Source: Flavobacterium magnum
Lineage (GTDB): Bacteria; Bacteroidota; Bacteroidia; Flavobacteriales; Flavobacteriaceae
Length of the DNA: 64,000 nt
Reading direction: 5' to 3'
Assembly: GCF_003055625.1 (NCBI RefSeq)
Contig: NZ_CP028811.1
Coordinates: forward strand, 248,001-312,000
A program made the translations under genes and the position numbers. The notes under the pieces were generated by a model. That model was not told where the DNA came from. It worked only from the letters and a program-made list of their open reading frames with translations, and did not search any database. Shown piece after piece: positions 7,681-16,898 of the stretch (its first letter is position 1; each line of letters starts with the position of its first letter).

Positions 7681-7711
7681 CAAAACCCTCAGTTGCTGTA
7701 CAAGTGAGGGC
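7681..7711 (-). terminator. Terminator of alaS
   Basis: Stem CCCTCA (7686-7691) with TGAGGG (7705-7710), 11 bp past the alaS stop codon, followed on the minus strand by TTTTG. Short stem and short U-tract, so moderate strength. Confidence 0.6.
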
Positions 7712-7721
7712 TCGGGCTGAC

Positions 7722-10349
7722 TTACCTTACGAAATCAACCGCCTTTTCCAATGCTTCGGGAATGCCCAGAACATCTTTACCGCCGGCCGTGGCGAAGAAT
7801 GGCTGTCCGCCGCCGCCGCCTTCAATGTATTTCCCAAGCTCGCGGACGACTTTCCCCGCATTCAGGTCTTTGGAAGCCACGAGTTCTTTTGAGATATAGC
7901 ACGTCAGCATGGGCTTGCCCTCATCTGCAGTAGCGAAAACAAGGAAAATATTATTTGCAGTACCACCAACTTCATAGGCCAGGTCCTTCGCGCCGGCAGC
8001 ATCCAGATCAACTTTGGTGGCCAGAAACTTTACGCCATTGATTTCCTCCAGCTGTGACACGAAAGCACTTTTCATATTCTTGATCTTATCCTTCATCAGG
8101 AATTCGACCTGGCGGGCGAGTTTTGCATTTTCCTCCTGCAGCGAAACGACGGCTTTCAGTGAATCCTGCGGATTCTTCAATGCGGCTTTGATGTCGTCCA
8201 ACGCTTTTTCCTGAGCGGCAAAGAAACGCTGTACGGCTTCACCGGTAATGGCTTCGATACGACGGATTCCCGCTGCCACGGCGCTTTCGCTGACGATCTT
8301 GAAATACCAGATATCAGCCGTATTCTGTACGTGGATGCCACCACAAAGCTCGATGCTTTCGCCGAAACGGATGGCACGTACTGAATCCCCATATTTCTCC
8401 CCGAACAAAGCCATAGCGCCTTCCGCCACCGCCTCATTAAACGGCATGTTTCTTTTTTCTACCAATGGCAAATGCTCCTGGATCCTGGCATTGACGAAGT
8501 TTTCGACTTCCTTCAATTGCTCGTCAGTGACCTTAGAGAAATGCGAAAAGTCGAAACGCAGGTAATCCGGACTTACCAGTGAGCCTTTTTGCTCGACGTG
8601 CGTACCCAGTATGGTGCGCAATGCCTGGTGCATCAGGTGTGTCGCCGAGTGGTTGCCGGCGGTTTCAGAACGCAATTCCCGGTTTACTTTTGCAATAAAC
8701 GGCCTGTCCAGGTTTTCGGGCAGGGTACGCGTAAAATGCAGGATCAGGTTGTTCTCTTTTTTGGTGTCGATGATGTCGATGCTTTCATTGGCACTCGACA
8801 AGGTGCCTTTATCGCCTACCTGCCCCCCGCCTTCCGGATAGAATGGCGTATGGTCCAAAACGAGTTGGTACAGTTGGCCGTCTTTTTTCGAATCGACTTT
8901 ACGGTAACGCGTGATTTTGACTTCGTTGACTAATAAATCATAACCTACGAAAGTTTCTGTATTGCCTTCGGTCAAGATCGTCCAGTCGTCTGTGGATACT
9001 TCTGAGGCGGCGCGAGAACGGGTTTTCTGTTCGAACATCGCCTTATCGAAATCGGCTTCATTATACGCCATGCCTTTTTCTTTCAGGATCAACGCCGTCA
9101 GATCTTTCGGGAAACCGAAAGTATCGTACAATTCGAATGCCTTGTTTCCGGAGACTTCGTTTCCTTCGGTGCCTTTGACGACGTTGTCGAGCAATTGCAG
9201 TCCCTGATCCAGGGTCCTTAAGAAGGAATTTTCCTCTTCCTTAATCACGTTCATGACCAATGCCTTTTGCGAAACAATCTCAGGGAATGACGCCCCCATC
9301 TGGCTGGCCAAGGTGTCGACCAATTGGTAAATGAAAGCTTCTTTGGTTTCCAGAAACGTAAAGCCGTAACGGATGGCGCGGCGTAAAATCCTGCGGATCA
9401 CGTATCCGGCACCGGTGTTTGACGGCAATTGACCGTCAGCAATAGCGAAGGCTACGGCGCGCACATGGTCGGCAATGACGCGGATGGCGATATTGGTTTT
9501 CTCTTCGGCCTCATTGGCCGCTTTGATGGTATATTGCTTCCCGGTGACACTTTCAATCTTTTGGATCAAAGGCATGAACACATCGGTATCGTAGTTGGAT
9601 TGTACGCCCTGCAATACCATACAAAGGCGCTCGAAACCCATTCCGGTATCGACGTGCTGCGCGGGTAATTTTTCGAGTGAACCGTCCGCCTTGCGGTTGA
9701 ATTCCATGAAAACATTGTTCCAGATTTCGACGACATGTGGGTGGTCTGCATTGACGAGTTCCTTGCCCGGGGTTTTAGCTTTTTCTTCCGCGGAACGGAT
9801 GTCGACGTGGATTTCAGAGCAGGGTCCGCACGGCCCCTGATCTCCCATTTCCCAGAAGTTGTCTTTTTTATTTCCCAATAAAATCCGGTCTTCGGAAATC
9901 AGTGTTTTCCAGATGTCCCAGGCTTCCTGGTCGAACGGCACGTTTTCTTCTTTCGAACCTTCAAAAACAGTGACGTAAAGAATATCCTTATCGATTTTAT
10001 ACACTTCCGTGAGCAGTTCCCAGGCCCAGTGGATGGCGTCTTTCTTGAAATAATCGCCAAAGCTCCAGTTGCCGAGCATCTCGAACATCGTATGGTGGTA
10101 GGTATCGATACCCACTTCCTCGAGATCGTTGTGCTTTCCGGACACGCGCAGGCATTTCTGGGTGTCGGCGATGCGCTTGCTTTTCGGGACGGCATTGCCA
10201 AGGAAATATTCCTTGAACTGTGCCATACCGGAGTTGTTGAACATCAGCGTGGGGTCGTCTTTTAATACGATGGGCGCTGAGGGCACGATGAGGTGGCCTT
10301 TACTTTGGAAAAAATCGAGAAACTGTTGGCGTATTTCCTGTGACTTCAT
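7722..10349 (-). CDS. alaS: Alanyl-tRNA synthetase
   Basis: Charges tRNA-Ala with alanine in the cytoplasm. Start is the ATG at 10349 ([14 protein letters not shown]), giving 875 residues, the usual length; the frame is open further upstream but that extension does not look like protein. Visible blocks are the class II catalytic core ([40 protein letters not shown]), the editing domain zinc-site motif [11 protein letters not shown] (HxxxH), the later CGGIH motif, and the C-terminal DHHA1 region ending with the Gly-rich [14 protein letters not shown]. All key motifs are intact. It is transcribed divergently from the M23 peptidase gene with an unusually long 263-bp gap between the two starts, which holds a structured element. 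Confidence 0.97.
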   Translation of the reverse strand: MKSQEIRQQFLDFFQSKGHLIVPSAPIVLKDDPTLMFNNSGMAQFKEYFLGNAVPKSKRIADTQKCLRVSGKHNDLEEVGIDTYHHTMFEMLGNWSFGDYFKKDAIHWAWELLTEVYKIDKDILYVTVFEGSKEENVPFDQEAWDIWKTLISEDRILLGNKKDNFWEMGDQGPCGPCSEIHVDIRSAEEKAKTPGKELVNADHPHVVEIWNNVFMEFNRKADGSLEKLPAQHVDTGMGFERLCMVLQGVQSNYDTDVFMPLIQKIESVTGKQYTIKAANEAEEKTNIAIRVIADHVRAVAFAIADGQLPSNTGAGYVIRRILRRAIRYGFTFLETKEAFIYQLVDTLASQMGASFPEIVSQKALVMNVIKEEENSFLRTLDQGLQLLDNVVKGTEGNEVSGNKAFELYDTFGFPKDLTALILKEKGMAYNEADFDKAMFEQKTRSRAASEVSTDDWTILTEGNTETFVGYDLLVNEVKITRYRKVDSKKDGQLYQLVLDHTPFYPEGGGQVGDKGTLSSANESIDIIDTKKENNLILHFTRTLPENLDRPFIAKVNRELRSETAGNHSATHLMHQALRTILGTHVEQKGSLVSPDYLRFDFSHFSKVTDEQLKEVENFVNARIQEHLPLVEKRNMPFNEAVAEGAMALFGEKYGDSVRAIRFGESIELCGGIHVQNTADIWYFKIVSESAVAAGIRRIEAITGEAVQRFFAAQEKALDDIKAALKNPQDSLKAVVSLQEENAKLARQVEFLMKDKIKNMKSAFVSQLEEINGVKFLATKVDLDAAGAKDLAYEVGGTANNIFLVFATADEGKPMLTCYISKELVASKDLNAGKVVRELGKYIEGGGGGQPFFATAGGKDVLGIPEALEKAVDFVR

Positions 10350-10371
10350 GTGTTTGATTTGAAAATGGTTT

Positions 10372-10513
10372 GCCCCGGATATGAGCGGAAATCCTGCCGA
10401 AACGGAAAGCCATTTTTTGCTGCACCGGCGGAGCGACCGAAGGAAGCTCCCGGCGGGGCCTGCAAAGAAGGCTTTGTGGACGGCAGATTGCAGCGTTAGC
10501 CGGATTAAGGCCC
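10372..10513 (+). ncRNA. Structured GC-rich intergenic element (Flavo-1-like, tentative)
   Basis: Nested complementarity is visible: ATCCTGCCG (10391-10399) pairs with CGGCAGAT (10481-10488) with one bulge; inside are GGAGC/GCTCC around 10429-10449 and CAAAG-AAGG-CTTTG around 10463-10476. The flanks read CCCCGGAT...AGCGG and AGCG-TTAGCCGGAT...GGCCC, which resembles the recurring intergenic element of Flavobacteria that I associate with the Flavo-1 RNA motif. Naming is from memory and tentative; the folding is seen directly. It fills the alaS/M23 gap and is GC-rich compared with other intergenic DNA here. Confidence 0.4.
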
Positions 10514-10593
10514 GAATCATTACAAAACAAATGCAAACTTCTGTTGTTCGGCTAAGTTTTCGTAATATTGTTATCCTTAATTTTTATAAGGTG

Positions 10594-10601
10594 CAAAAAT
10601 A
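10594..10601 (-). promoter_or_regulatory. Possible alaS -7 box
   Basis: TATTTTTG on the minus strand matches TAnnTTTG, but no TTG lies 19-20 bp upstream. If used, the alaS leader would be about 240 nt and would include the antisense of the structured element at 10372-10513. Confidence 0.3.
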
Positions 10602-10612
10602 GCATATTTTAT

Positions 10613-11590
10613 ATGAAGAAGGTAAAATATTATTTTGATCCCGAAAGCCTGGCGTACAAAAAAATCAGCCCGAAAAAACGCCGGAGTTTTGCCTATATTT
10701 CGCTATTTTTATTGTCCTCGGCGTTGTTTGGTACGCTGGCGTTTATCGCACTGCTCAATACGCCGTATTTCGAGACCCCGAAAGACCGGCTTCAGGCGCG
10801 CGAGATCGACAACATGAAAATCCGCTATGCGATCCTGAACAAGAAGATGGACCAGATTGATGAGGTATTGGCCGGGATTGAGGAGCGTGACAATAACATT
10901 TACAGGGTCTATTTCAACACGTCGGCGATTCCGGACGAGCAGCGTAAGGCAGGATTTGGCGGCGTGAACCGTTATAAGGAACTGGAAGGCTATAACAACT
11001 CGGAACTGGTGATCAATACGACAAAGCGCGTCGATGTACTGTCTAAGGAATTGGTGATACAGTCGAAATCGCTCGACGAGATCATGAAACTCGCGAAGGA
11101 AAAGAACAAACTGCTGTCGGCCATACCGGCGATACAGCCCGTACGCAATGAGAACCTGCGTGCGGTCGCCTCCGGTTTCGGATACCGCAGCGATCCGTTT
11201 ACGAAGGTGCGGAAGTTTCATGCGGGCATGGATTTCTCTTCAAAAACCGGCACGCCCATCTACGCGACCGGCGACGGCGTAGTCGAACGTGCAGACAATA
11301 CCGTCTCGGGTTACGGCAACCACATTGTGATCCGGCATGGTTATGGTTACGAGACGCTGTACGGGCATTTGAGCAAATACAAAGTGCGGGCCGGAGCGCG
11401 CGTCAAACGCGGCGATATCATCGGGTACGTAGGCAGCACGGGGCGTTCAGAGGCGCCGCACCTGCATTATGAGGTGCACAAGAACGGGGAAGTCGTAAAC
11501 CCGCTGAATTTTTATTACGGCAATATCTCGGCTGCAGAATATGTGGCCATATCCAAACTAGCTAACCAGGAAAACCAATCTCTCGATTAA
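10613..11590 (+). CDS. M23 family metallopeptidase (LytM/MepM type)
   Basis: A 325-residue membrane-anchored peptidoglycan endopeptidase. The ATG at 10613 gives MKKVKYYFDPESLAYKKI, typical of the family in Flavobacteria; an upstream TTG extension is ignored. Residues about 28-50 are one membrane segment (FAYISLFLLSSALFGTLAFI), 60-185 a coiled-coil-like periplasmic stalk, and 195-305 the LytM domain with HAGMDFSSKTGTPI (first zinc ligands H and D), YGHLSKY and HLHYEVHKNG (HxH). All zinc ligands are present, so it should be active and not merely an activator. Its stop overlaps the MerR gene start by one base, so they are translationally coupled. Confidence 0.9.
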   Translation: MKKVKYYFDPESLAYKKISPKKRRSFAYISLFLLSSALFGTLAFIALLNTPYFETPKDRLQAREIDNMKIRYAILNKKMDQIDEVLAGIEERDNNIYRVYFNTSAIPDEQRKAGFGGVNRYKELEGYNNSELVINTTKRVDVLSKELVIQSKSLDEIMKLAKEKNKLLSAIPAIQPVRNENLRAVASGFGYRSDPFTKVRKFHAGMDFSSKTGTPIYATGDGVVERADNTVSGYGNHIVIRHGYGYETLYGHLSKYKVRAGARVKRGDIIGYVGSTGRSEAPHLHYEVHKNGEVVNPLNFYYGNISAAEYVAISKLANQENQSLD

Positions 11591-11922
11591 TGCATATAGA
11601 CTTACCACCCGGAAAACGATATTACAGTATAGGCGAAGTGTCTAAGGCTTTTGATGTGAATGCGTCATTGATCCGCTTTTGGGACAAGGAATTTGACATC
11701 CTGAAACCCAAGAAAAACGCCAAAGGCAACCGCATGTTTACGCCCGAAGATGTAAAGAACCTCCAGCTGATTTACCATCTCGTAAAAGAACGCGGGTTTA
11801 CGCTCGAAGGCGCGCGGACCCATTTGAAGGAAGGGCAGAAAAAGACGCTTGATAAATTTGAGATCATCAGCAAACTCGAGGGAATCCGCGCACAATTGGT
11901 CAGTATCAAAAATGAATTGTAA
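11590..11922 (+). CDS. MerR-family transcriptional regulator
   Basis: A 110-residue protein with an N-terminal winged helix: YYSIGEVSKAFDVNASLIRFWDKEFDIL, then KPKKNAKGNRMFTPEDVKNLQLIYHLVKERGFTLEGA, which is the MerR helix-turn-helix plus wing. A short C-terminal coiled coil (residues 85-110) allows dimerisation; there is no effector-binding domain or Cys sensor. The ATG overlaps the stop of the M23 peptidase gene (TAATG), so the two are coupled. Flavobacterial genomes commonly keep this pair together. What it regulates cannot be read from the sequence. Confidence 0.88.
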   Translation: MHIDLPPGKRYYSIGEVSKAFDVNASLIRFWDKEFDILKPKKNAKGNRMFTPEDVKNLQLIYHLVKERGFTLEGARTHLKEGQKKTLDKFEIISKLEGIRAQLVSIKNEL

Positions 11923-11974
11923 CTTTTCCAAAGCGAGTTCCGTCTAACAAGCACAATTTAAAACAAATTACATC

Positions 11975-12553
11975 ATGAGAAAATTTTTGCCTTGGATTAT
12001 CGTAGCCGGTATTGTAATTATCATTGTCATATGGGCGATGGGAATCCAGAACAAAGCGCTTGGTTACAGCCAGGCTGTCGGAAAAGAATGGGGAAATGTC
12101 GATGCCGCTTACCAAAGACGGAATGACCTGATCGGCAACCTCGTCAATACGGTGAAAGGCGCTGCCGATTTCGAGAAAACGACGCTGACCGCAGTTATTG
12201 AAGCACGATCGAAAGCGACGTCGGTAACGGTTGACCCGACAAACATCACGCCGGAACAGCTGATCAAATTCCAGCAGGCACAATCAGGCCTTTCCTCGAG
12301 CCTCTCGCGATTACTCGTCAACGTGGAAAGGTATCCTGAACTCAAAGCCAACAGCAATTTCCTGAAATTACAGGATGAACTGGCCAGCACCGAAAACCAG
12401 ATCCTTACGGCAAGGACACGTTTCAACGAATCTGTGCAGGCCTACAACGGCTACGTACTTGCGGTGCCGCAGAAATGGTTCCTGAGCTATCCTGAAAAAC
12501 CGTTCTTCAAATCAGTTGAAGGCGCCGACAAACCCGTAGAGGTAAAATTCTAG
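11975..12553 (+). CDS. lemA: LemA family protein
   Basis: A 192-residue protein with an N-terminal membrane anchor (FLPWIIVAGIVIIIVIWAMGI, residues 3-23) and the LemA helical core: DAAYQRRNDLIGNLVNTVKG, EARSKAT, LSRLLVNVERYPELKANSNF, LQDELASTENQI and ARTRFNESVQAYN. These are the family signature blocks, and length is typical. LemA proteins have no known enzyme activity; a role in membrane or envelope stress is suggested by their usual partners. Here it leads a tight run with two TPM-domain genes (3 bp and 0 bp gaps), the standard LemA-TPM arrangement. Confidence 0.93.
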   Translation: MRKFLPWIIVAGIVIIIVIWAMGIQNKALGYSQAVGKEWGNVDAAYQRRNDLIGNLVNTVKGAADFEKTTLTAVIEARSKATSVTVDPTNITPEQLIKFQQAQSGLSSSLSRLLVNVERYPELKANSNFLKLQDELASTENQILTARTRFNESVQAYNGYVLAVPQKWFLSYPEKPFFKSVEGADKPVEVKF

Positions 12554-12556
12554 GAG

Positions 12557-12994
12557 ATGCTGAACCTCGAAAATTTTCTTACCAAAGAAGAAGAGCAGCA
12601 AATCGTTGAGGCGATACAAAAGGCTGAAAAGGAAACTTCCGGAGAAATCAGGGTTCATATAGAAAAAACAACTTCCATCGCTGCGTTTGAGCGCGCGGTG
12701 GAAGTTTTTAATTTATTGGACATGCACCAGACCGAACTTAAGAACGGCGTACTGATTTACCTCGCGGTCGAAGACAAGGCATTTGCCATATGTGGCGATA
12801 AGGGCATAGACGAGGTCGTTCCTGAAGGCTTTTGGGACTCTACAAAAGAAGTGATGCTGGCCCATTTCAAAAACGGGGATTTTAAACAGGGATTAATCGA
12901 CGGCATATTGCGTGCCGGGCGCGAATTGCAGCAGCATTTCCCGTGTACCGATGACGACAAGGACGAACTTTCGAACGAAATATCAAGAGGCTAA
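12557..12994 (+). CDS. TPM-domain protein, short cytosolic-type
   Basis: This 145-residue protein consists of one TPM (TLP18.3/Psb32/MOLO-1) domain: FLTKEEEQQIVEAIQKAEKETSGEIRVHIE at the start, NGVLIYLAVEDKAFAICGDKGIDEVV in the middle and HFKNGDFKQGLIDGI near the end. There is no signal peptide or membrane segment, unlike its neighbour, so it is either cytosolic or held at the membrane by LemA. TPM domains in plants include phosphatases acting in photosystem repair; the role in bacteria is not settled. The gene sits 3 bp after lemA and directly abuts the second TPM gene. Confidence 0.85.
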   Translation: MLNLENFLTKEEEQQIVEAIQKAEKETSGEIRVHIEKTTSIAAFERAVEVFNLLDMHQTELKNGVLIYLAVEDKAFAICGDKGIDEVVPEGFWDSTKEVMLAHFKNGDFKQGLIDGILRAGRELQQHFPCTDDDKDELSNEISRG

Positions 12995-13771
12995 ATGAAA
13001 AAACGCATTACTATACTGACCTTTTTTGTGTTTTTTTTACTGGCACAAAACGCTTCGGCACAATTCGAGATTCCGCCAAAACCGGATTTCCAGACGAGTG
13101 TTTACGACTACGCGCACCTGCTTAGTGAGGCCGATAAGGCGCAATTGGAGGAGAAGCTGATCCGGTATTCGGATTCCACGTCCAACCAGATTGTCGTTGC
13201 CATCATCGAAACGCTGAACGGCGACAATATTGAAACCCTCACCCCAAACTGGGGGCACAAATGGGGTGTCGGCGGCAGTGAAAAAGACGACAATGGCGTG
13301 ATGATCGTGCTTGCAAAAAAAGAACGCAAAATTTGGATTTCTGCCGGATACGGTCTTGAAGACAGGCTTACTGCCGGAATCGGCGGGGAAATCACCCGAA
13401 ACATCATCGTCCCGGAGTTTAAGGCTGGTGATTATTATGCCGGGCTAGACAAGGGTACCGACGCCATTTTTGAGGTCATCAAAGGAAAATACAAAGGCGA
13501 GCGAAAAGAGAAGAAGTCGGAAAAAAACCGGTTTCCCTTTGGCGCCATCCTCGTCATTATCATCATCATTGCAGCCGCATCCCGTGGGAAAGGCGGTCGT
13601 GGTGGGCGTGGCGGCGGCGGTGGCATTGGGCTCGGTGAGATGATTCTCCTGAGTAGCCTCGGACGCGGCGGTTCCGGATTTGGCGGCGGCGGGTCCTCAG
13701 GCGGTGGTGGCTTTGGCGGCGGTTTCGGCGGCGGCGGATTTTCCGGCGGCGGATCCGGCGGAAGCTGGTAA
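12995..13771 (+). CDS. TPM-domain membrane protein with Gly-rich tail (YgcG type)
   Basis: A 258-residue protein: signal peptide (FFVFFLLAQNASAQ), TPM domain at about 30-160 (VYDYAHLLSEADKAQLEEKL, DDNGVMIVLAKKERKIWISAGYG, FKAGDYYAGLDKG), a membrane segment at about 182-195 (FGAILVIIIIIAAA), then a tail made almost only of Gly, Ser and Phe ending in GGSGGSW. That is the usual YgcG-like layout. The ATG follows the stop of the previous TPM gene with no gap. It ends the lemA run at the terminator at 13810-13838. The Gly-rich tail is of low complexity and is likely disordered. Confidence 0.9.
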   Translation: MKKRITILTFFVFFLLAQNASAQFEIPPKPDFQTSVYDYAHLLSEADKAQLEEKLIRYSDSTSNQIVVAIIETLNGDNIETLTPNWGHKWGVGGSEKDDNGVMIVLAKKERKIWISAGYGLEDRLTAGIGGEITRNIIVPEFKAGDYYAGLDKGTDAIFEVIKGKYKGERKEKKSEKNRFPFGAILVIIIIIAAASRGKGGRGGRGGGGGIGLGEMILLSSLGRGGSGFGGGGSSGGGGFGGGFGGGGFSGGGSGGSW

Positions 13772-13809
13772 CCTTACAACCCGATTGCATGGGACTGCCC
13801 ATTAAATAC

Positions 13810-13838
13810 AAAAGCCGGAGGTGTTACTTCCGGCTTTT
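13810..13838. terminator. Bidirectional terminator between TPM gene and outer-membrane receptor
   Basis: A perfect 10-bp stem AAAAGCCGGA (13810-13819) with TCCGGCTTTT (13829-13838). It lies between two converging genes and carries T-runs on both sides, so it can serve both. Confidence 0.85.
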
Positions 13839-13869
13839 ATGTTCAGTTAGTCTATGCCAAAGAAACAAT

Positions 13870-16656
13870 CTACTCCTCCATCTCCCATTCATTCTTCTTT
13901 TTTCCACCGAACTTTTCAATCTTATAGGTCAGCGAGAACATGACATAGCGTTTCAGCACGGTGTTCTGCATGTCTGAGATGTATTCCGGTGTAATGGTGC
14001 GCGAGGTATTGGTATTTTGGTTCAGGATGTCGTAGACCTTCACTTTGGCCAGCAATTTGTCATTCCAGAAATTGTACCCAAGGCTGGTATTGAGCAGGTA
14101 GAAATCCTTCCTGAAACCATCAGCGATATTCGAGTTGTAGGTGTATCCGAAATCGGTTCCGAAAATAACATGCTTTGGCCATTTGACGGTGTTTTCCATC
14201 TTGAACACATGCCTAAAGTTCGATGATTTGTCAATCGAGTAATTGTCATAATCCGTCTGGTTGAACTCATAACGGTAAGAAGGCTGCAGCGTCAGTATTT
14301 CGCCGTATTCATACGACAGCGAGGCTTCCGGATTCAGCGCATAGCCAAACGCCTTATATAACTTGTTGTTCGTAAACCCTTTATTGTAGTTGTAATTGGC
14401 ATTGATGCCTACGCTCGGCCTGAATTTGTGTGCGCCACGCTTGATTGTCTTGTCAATATTGATGCCCATATAACCCGAGTAGGCAAAATCGACATTGGCG
14501 TAAGAAAGCGTGCTGGTCAGGTTTTGTTCGTCAAACACATTGGTGGAAACGATGTCGTCGGTCTTGTAATTGATTCCCGAATACAAATACAACCCGGACC
14601 TTTTGGCGTAGTCGTAATCGTTGTAATTCAGGTAGATATTATGGGTTTTTGAAGGCCTCAGGTTTTCATTCCCGGTGATTGTTACGAGCGGAGAGGAAAA
14701 ATCCTGAAGCAACAATTGCTCGACCGTCGGCAGCTGAACCTCATAACTGTAATATGTATAAACCGATTTCGATTTGCTAAGGCGGTAGTTGAACCAGCCA
14801 TTCGCATTGCCCAGTACATAATTTTTGCTGAGGTCGCGACGCGCCCCAAGGTAATCCCTGCTGTTGTCAAATGAAATAAACTGCGGCCCCACGGTAAACC
14901 CAGCGCTGTACTTGGTTTTGCGGACATAGAAGGACGCTGTGGGCATGAAGCTCTTCGTACCGGACTCTAGTCCGTAAGATAATAAATCACTGTAATTGCT
15001 GTAATCTCCCGTAAGGTCGTTGCGGTTGAAAGTGTTTTTCGAAGTGCCTGAATTTTTCCAGCTGTAGCCGGCGCGGAGTGTCACTCCAACGGAATCAGTA
15101 ATGGGTTCCGTGTACCCAATGCGTGCGTAGTACTCATCCAGCCGCGTATGGTTCCGTTCGCGCTGGTGGCGGATATCCTCGGTCTTGTCGGGATCCTGAT
15201 AATACAATGTCTCCGAATCGTTGAAGTTGTCTGATTCGCTGCTTCTGTGCGCATTGTTGAATGTCACACCCAAAACCCTGCCCTTCTTTTTAAAACTCTT
15301 GTTGAAGTACAACTCATCGCCTATCTCGCCGTCATTCGCTATTGAAGTGGCTGAACCGTTGTTTTCATTGACCAGCCCTGCTGCGTTAAACGACTTCTGC
15401 GTAAAGAAGTTCTTACTGTTGTCGAAATTCTTCTTGATCCGCGGACGCACGGAAAAAGTCGTCAGCGAATCGATCTTATATTCCAGGTCCATGTTCATAT
15501 TATGCCCCTCATGCAGCTTGTCTGAGCTCCCGGAGGATTCCCGAAGATAGGACTGGCTTTCGCCCGTAGCGGCATCGGGAAGCAACGTTTCGGTGCGGCT
15601 CTTGTAGTCATTCCGGGTTTTGGCATTCGTATACATATAGCTGCCGCCCGTTTCAAGTTTTTTGAAATACTGGTCGGCATAATTCACGCCTGCCAAACCG
15701 GATTGGGTAATTCCGCTGCCGCCGCCATACTGCTGCCCGTCGATGTTAAAACTGCCGTCGCCGCTCATGTACACGTTGCGGCCGCCCCCCATGGAATCGA
15801 ACACTTCGTCCATCGAAAAGCCAATCGAGTTGATGTTGTTTGAGGAGCCCAGGAAGCTGAACTTCTGTTCGTCCTTGAAATAATTGATCAGTCCGCTCGA
15901 TTCATAACGGTCGTCCGAACCTTTCCCGGCGCTGAATTTTCCAAACAGCCCTTTATTCATATTCTTCTGGATGGTGAGGTTGATGGTTTTTTCATCAGAA
16001 CTTGCGGCCTGGTTTGACAGCTCTTCTTCCTTGGTCTTGGTATCGGTCACCTGCACCTTATCGATAATTTCGGCGGGAAGGTTTTCGGTCGCGATTTTGC
16101 CGTCCTTGCCGAAAAACGGTTTGCCGTTCACCAGGATATTGTTGACTTCCTTTCCATTCACAGTAATTTTTCCGTTGGCGTCGATCTCGACCCCGGGCAA
16201 CTGCTTGAGCAGCGACTCCACATTGGCATCGGGACTGACCTTAAACGACGAGGCGTTAAACTCTAGGGTGTCTTTCTTGATCCGGACCGGCGGCGCCTGC
16301 GATTTGACGACGACTTCGCTGAGGCTGCGCGGCAGTTCCTCTATGGCGAGATCACCAAAATCCTTGTCGGACAACAATTCGTCCATTTGCTGCGTGTAAT
16401 CTGTAAAACCGATGAAAGAGACTTTGAGGAATGCAGGCTGCTTTATTTTTTTGGTTGTCAGTGAAAAATGGCCTTTTTTGTCGGAAATCGTGTAATCGAT
16501 AATCGTGGAATCCTTTACGCTGGTGAGGTATACCGTTGCGGATTCCATCGGGAGGTTGGTGCTTTTCTCGAGAATACGCCCCCGGATGGTGATGTTTTGG
16601 GCATGGGACATGAAACAAAAGAGCATAAGGGAGAGGCAGGACAATAGTCTCTTCAT
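13870..16656 (-). CDS. TonB-dependent-receptor-like outer membrane beta-barrel protein
   Basis: The 928-residue protein has a signal peptide (SLMLFCFMSHAQ), a carboxypeptidase-regulatory-like beta sandwich (residues about 21-105, ITIRGRILEKSTNLPMESA ... GHFSLTTKK), and a plug-like region (about 115-225: PDANVESLLKQLPGVEID, NGKEVNNILVNGKPFFG). The rest is a large barrel of alternating strands, ending EKFGGKKKNEWEMEE. This is the OMP_b-brl_3 type, common in Flavobacteria, where the substrate is usually unknown. The terminal residues are charged rather than the aromatic end of a classic porin strand. It is monocistronic: no partner SusD-like lipoprotein is next to it. Confidence 0.85.
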   Translation of the reverse strand: MKRLLSCLSLMLFCFMSHAQNITIRGRILEKSTNLPMESATVYLTSVKDSTIIDYTISDKKGHFSLTTKKIKQPAFLKVSFIGFTDYTQQMDELLSDKDFGDLAIEELPRSLSEVVVKSQAPPVRIKKDTLEFNASSFKVSPDANVESLLKQLPGVEIDANGKITVNGKEVNNILVNGKPFFGKDGKIATENLPAEIIDKVQVTDTKTKEEELSNQAASSDEKTINLTIQKNMNKGLFGKFSAGKGSDDRYESSGLINYFKDEQKFSFLGSSNNINSIGFSMDEVFDSMGGGRNVYMSGDGSFNIDGQQYGGGSGITQSGLAGVNYADQYFKKLETGGSYMYTNAKTRNDYKSRTETLLPDAATGESQSYLRESSGSSDKLHEGHNMNMDLEYKIDSLTTFSVRPRIKKNFDNSKNFFTQKSFNAAGLVNENNGSATSIANDGEIGDELYFNKSFKKKGRVLGVTFNNAHRSSESDNFNDSETLYYQDPDKTEDIRHQRERNHTRLDEYYARIGYTEPITDSVGVTLRAGYSWKNSGTSKNTFNRNDLTGDYSNYSDLLSYGLESGTKSFMPTASFYVRKTKYSAGFTVGPQFISFDNSRDYLGARRDLSKNYVLGNANGWFNYRLSKSKSVYTYYSYEVQLPTVEQLLLQDFSSPLVTITGNENLRPSKTHNIYLNYNDYDYAKRSGLYLYSGINYKTDDIVSTNVFDEQNLTSTLSYANVDFAYSGYMGINIDKTIKRGAHKFRPSVGINANYNYNKGFTNNKLYKAFGYALNPEASLSYEYGEILTLQPSYRYEFNQTDYDNYSIDKSSNFRHVFKMENTVKWPKHVIFGTDFGYTYNSNIADGFRKDFYLLNTSLGYNFWNDKLLAKVKVYDILNQNTNTSRTITPEYISDMQNTVLKRYVMFSLTYKIEKFGGKKKNEWEMEE

Positions 16657-16816
16657 TGGTGTTTTGGTTTTTTGGTTAAGGTTCGGCGAAATAAAGCAAT
16701 CTCCCCGAAAGGAAGTATTCCGTTAAAAAACATTTAACAGACAATTGGGAAATTTATTGCCGGGGGTACAGTGGCCGGCCAAAAGTTTTCGAATTGCAGG
16801 GATGATTGCAACCAAT

Positions 16817-16838
16817 AAAAAAGCCCCCGGTCGGGGAC
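16817..16838 (-). terminator. Terminator of der
   Basis: Minus-strand hairpin with CCCCG/CGGGG core (16825-16829 with 16832-16836), flanked by GT/GC pairs and followed by a six-T run (16822-16817). It lies about 60 bp past the der stop codon. The rest of 16657-16816 shows nothing I can name. Confidence 0.7.
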
Positions 16839-16898
16839 TATTTATTATGAATTTAGACGGTCAGCGCTTAGTCTGGCTTTCGCCAATCCGGTTCCTGA

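Noticed and set aside
10350..10520. Upstream extension of alaS (57 extra codons)
   Set aside because: The extension has no similarity to AlaRS N-termini, and it runs through the GC-rich structured element. The ATG at 10349 gives the standard [10 protein letters not shown] start.
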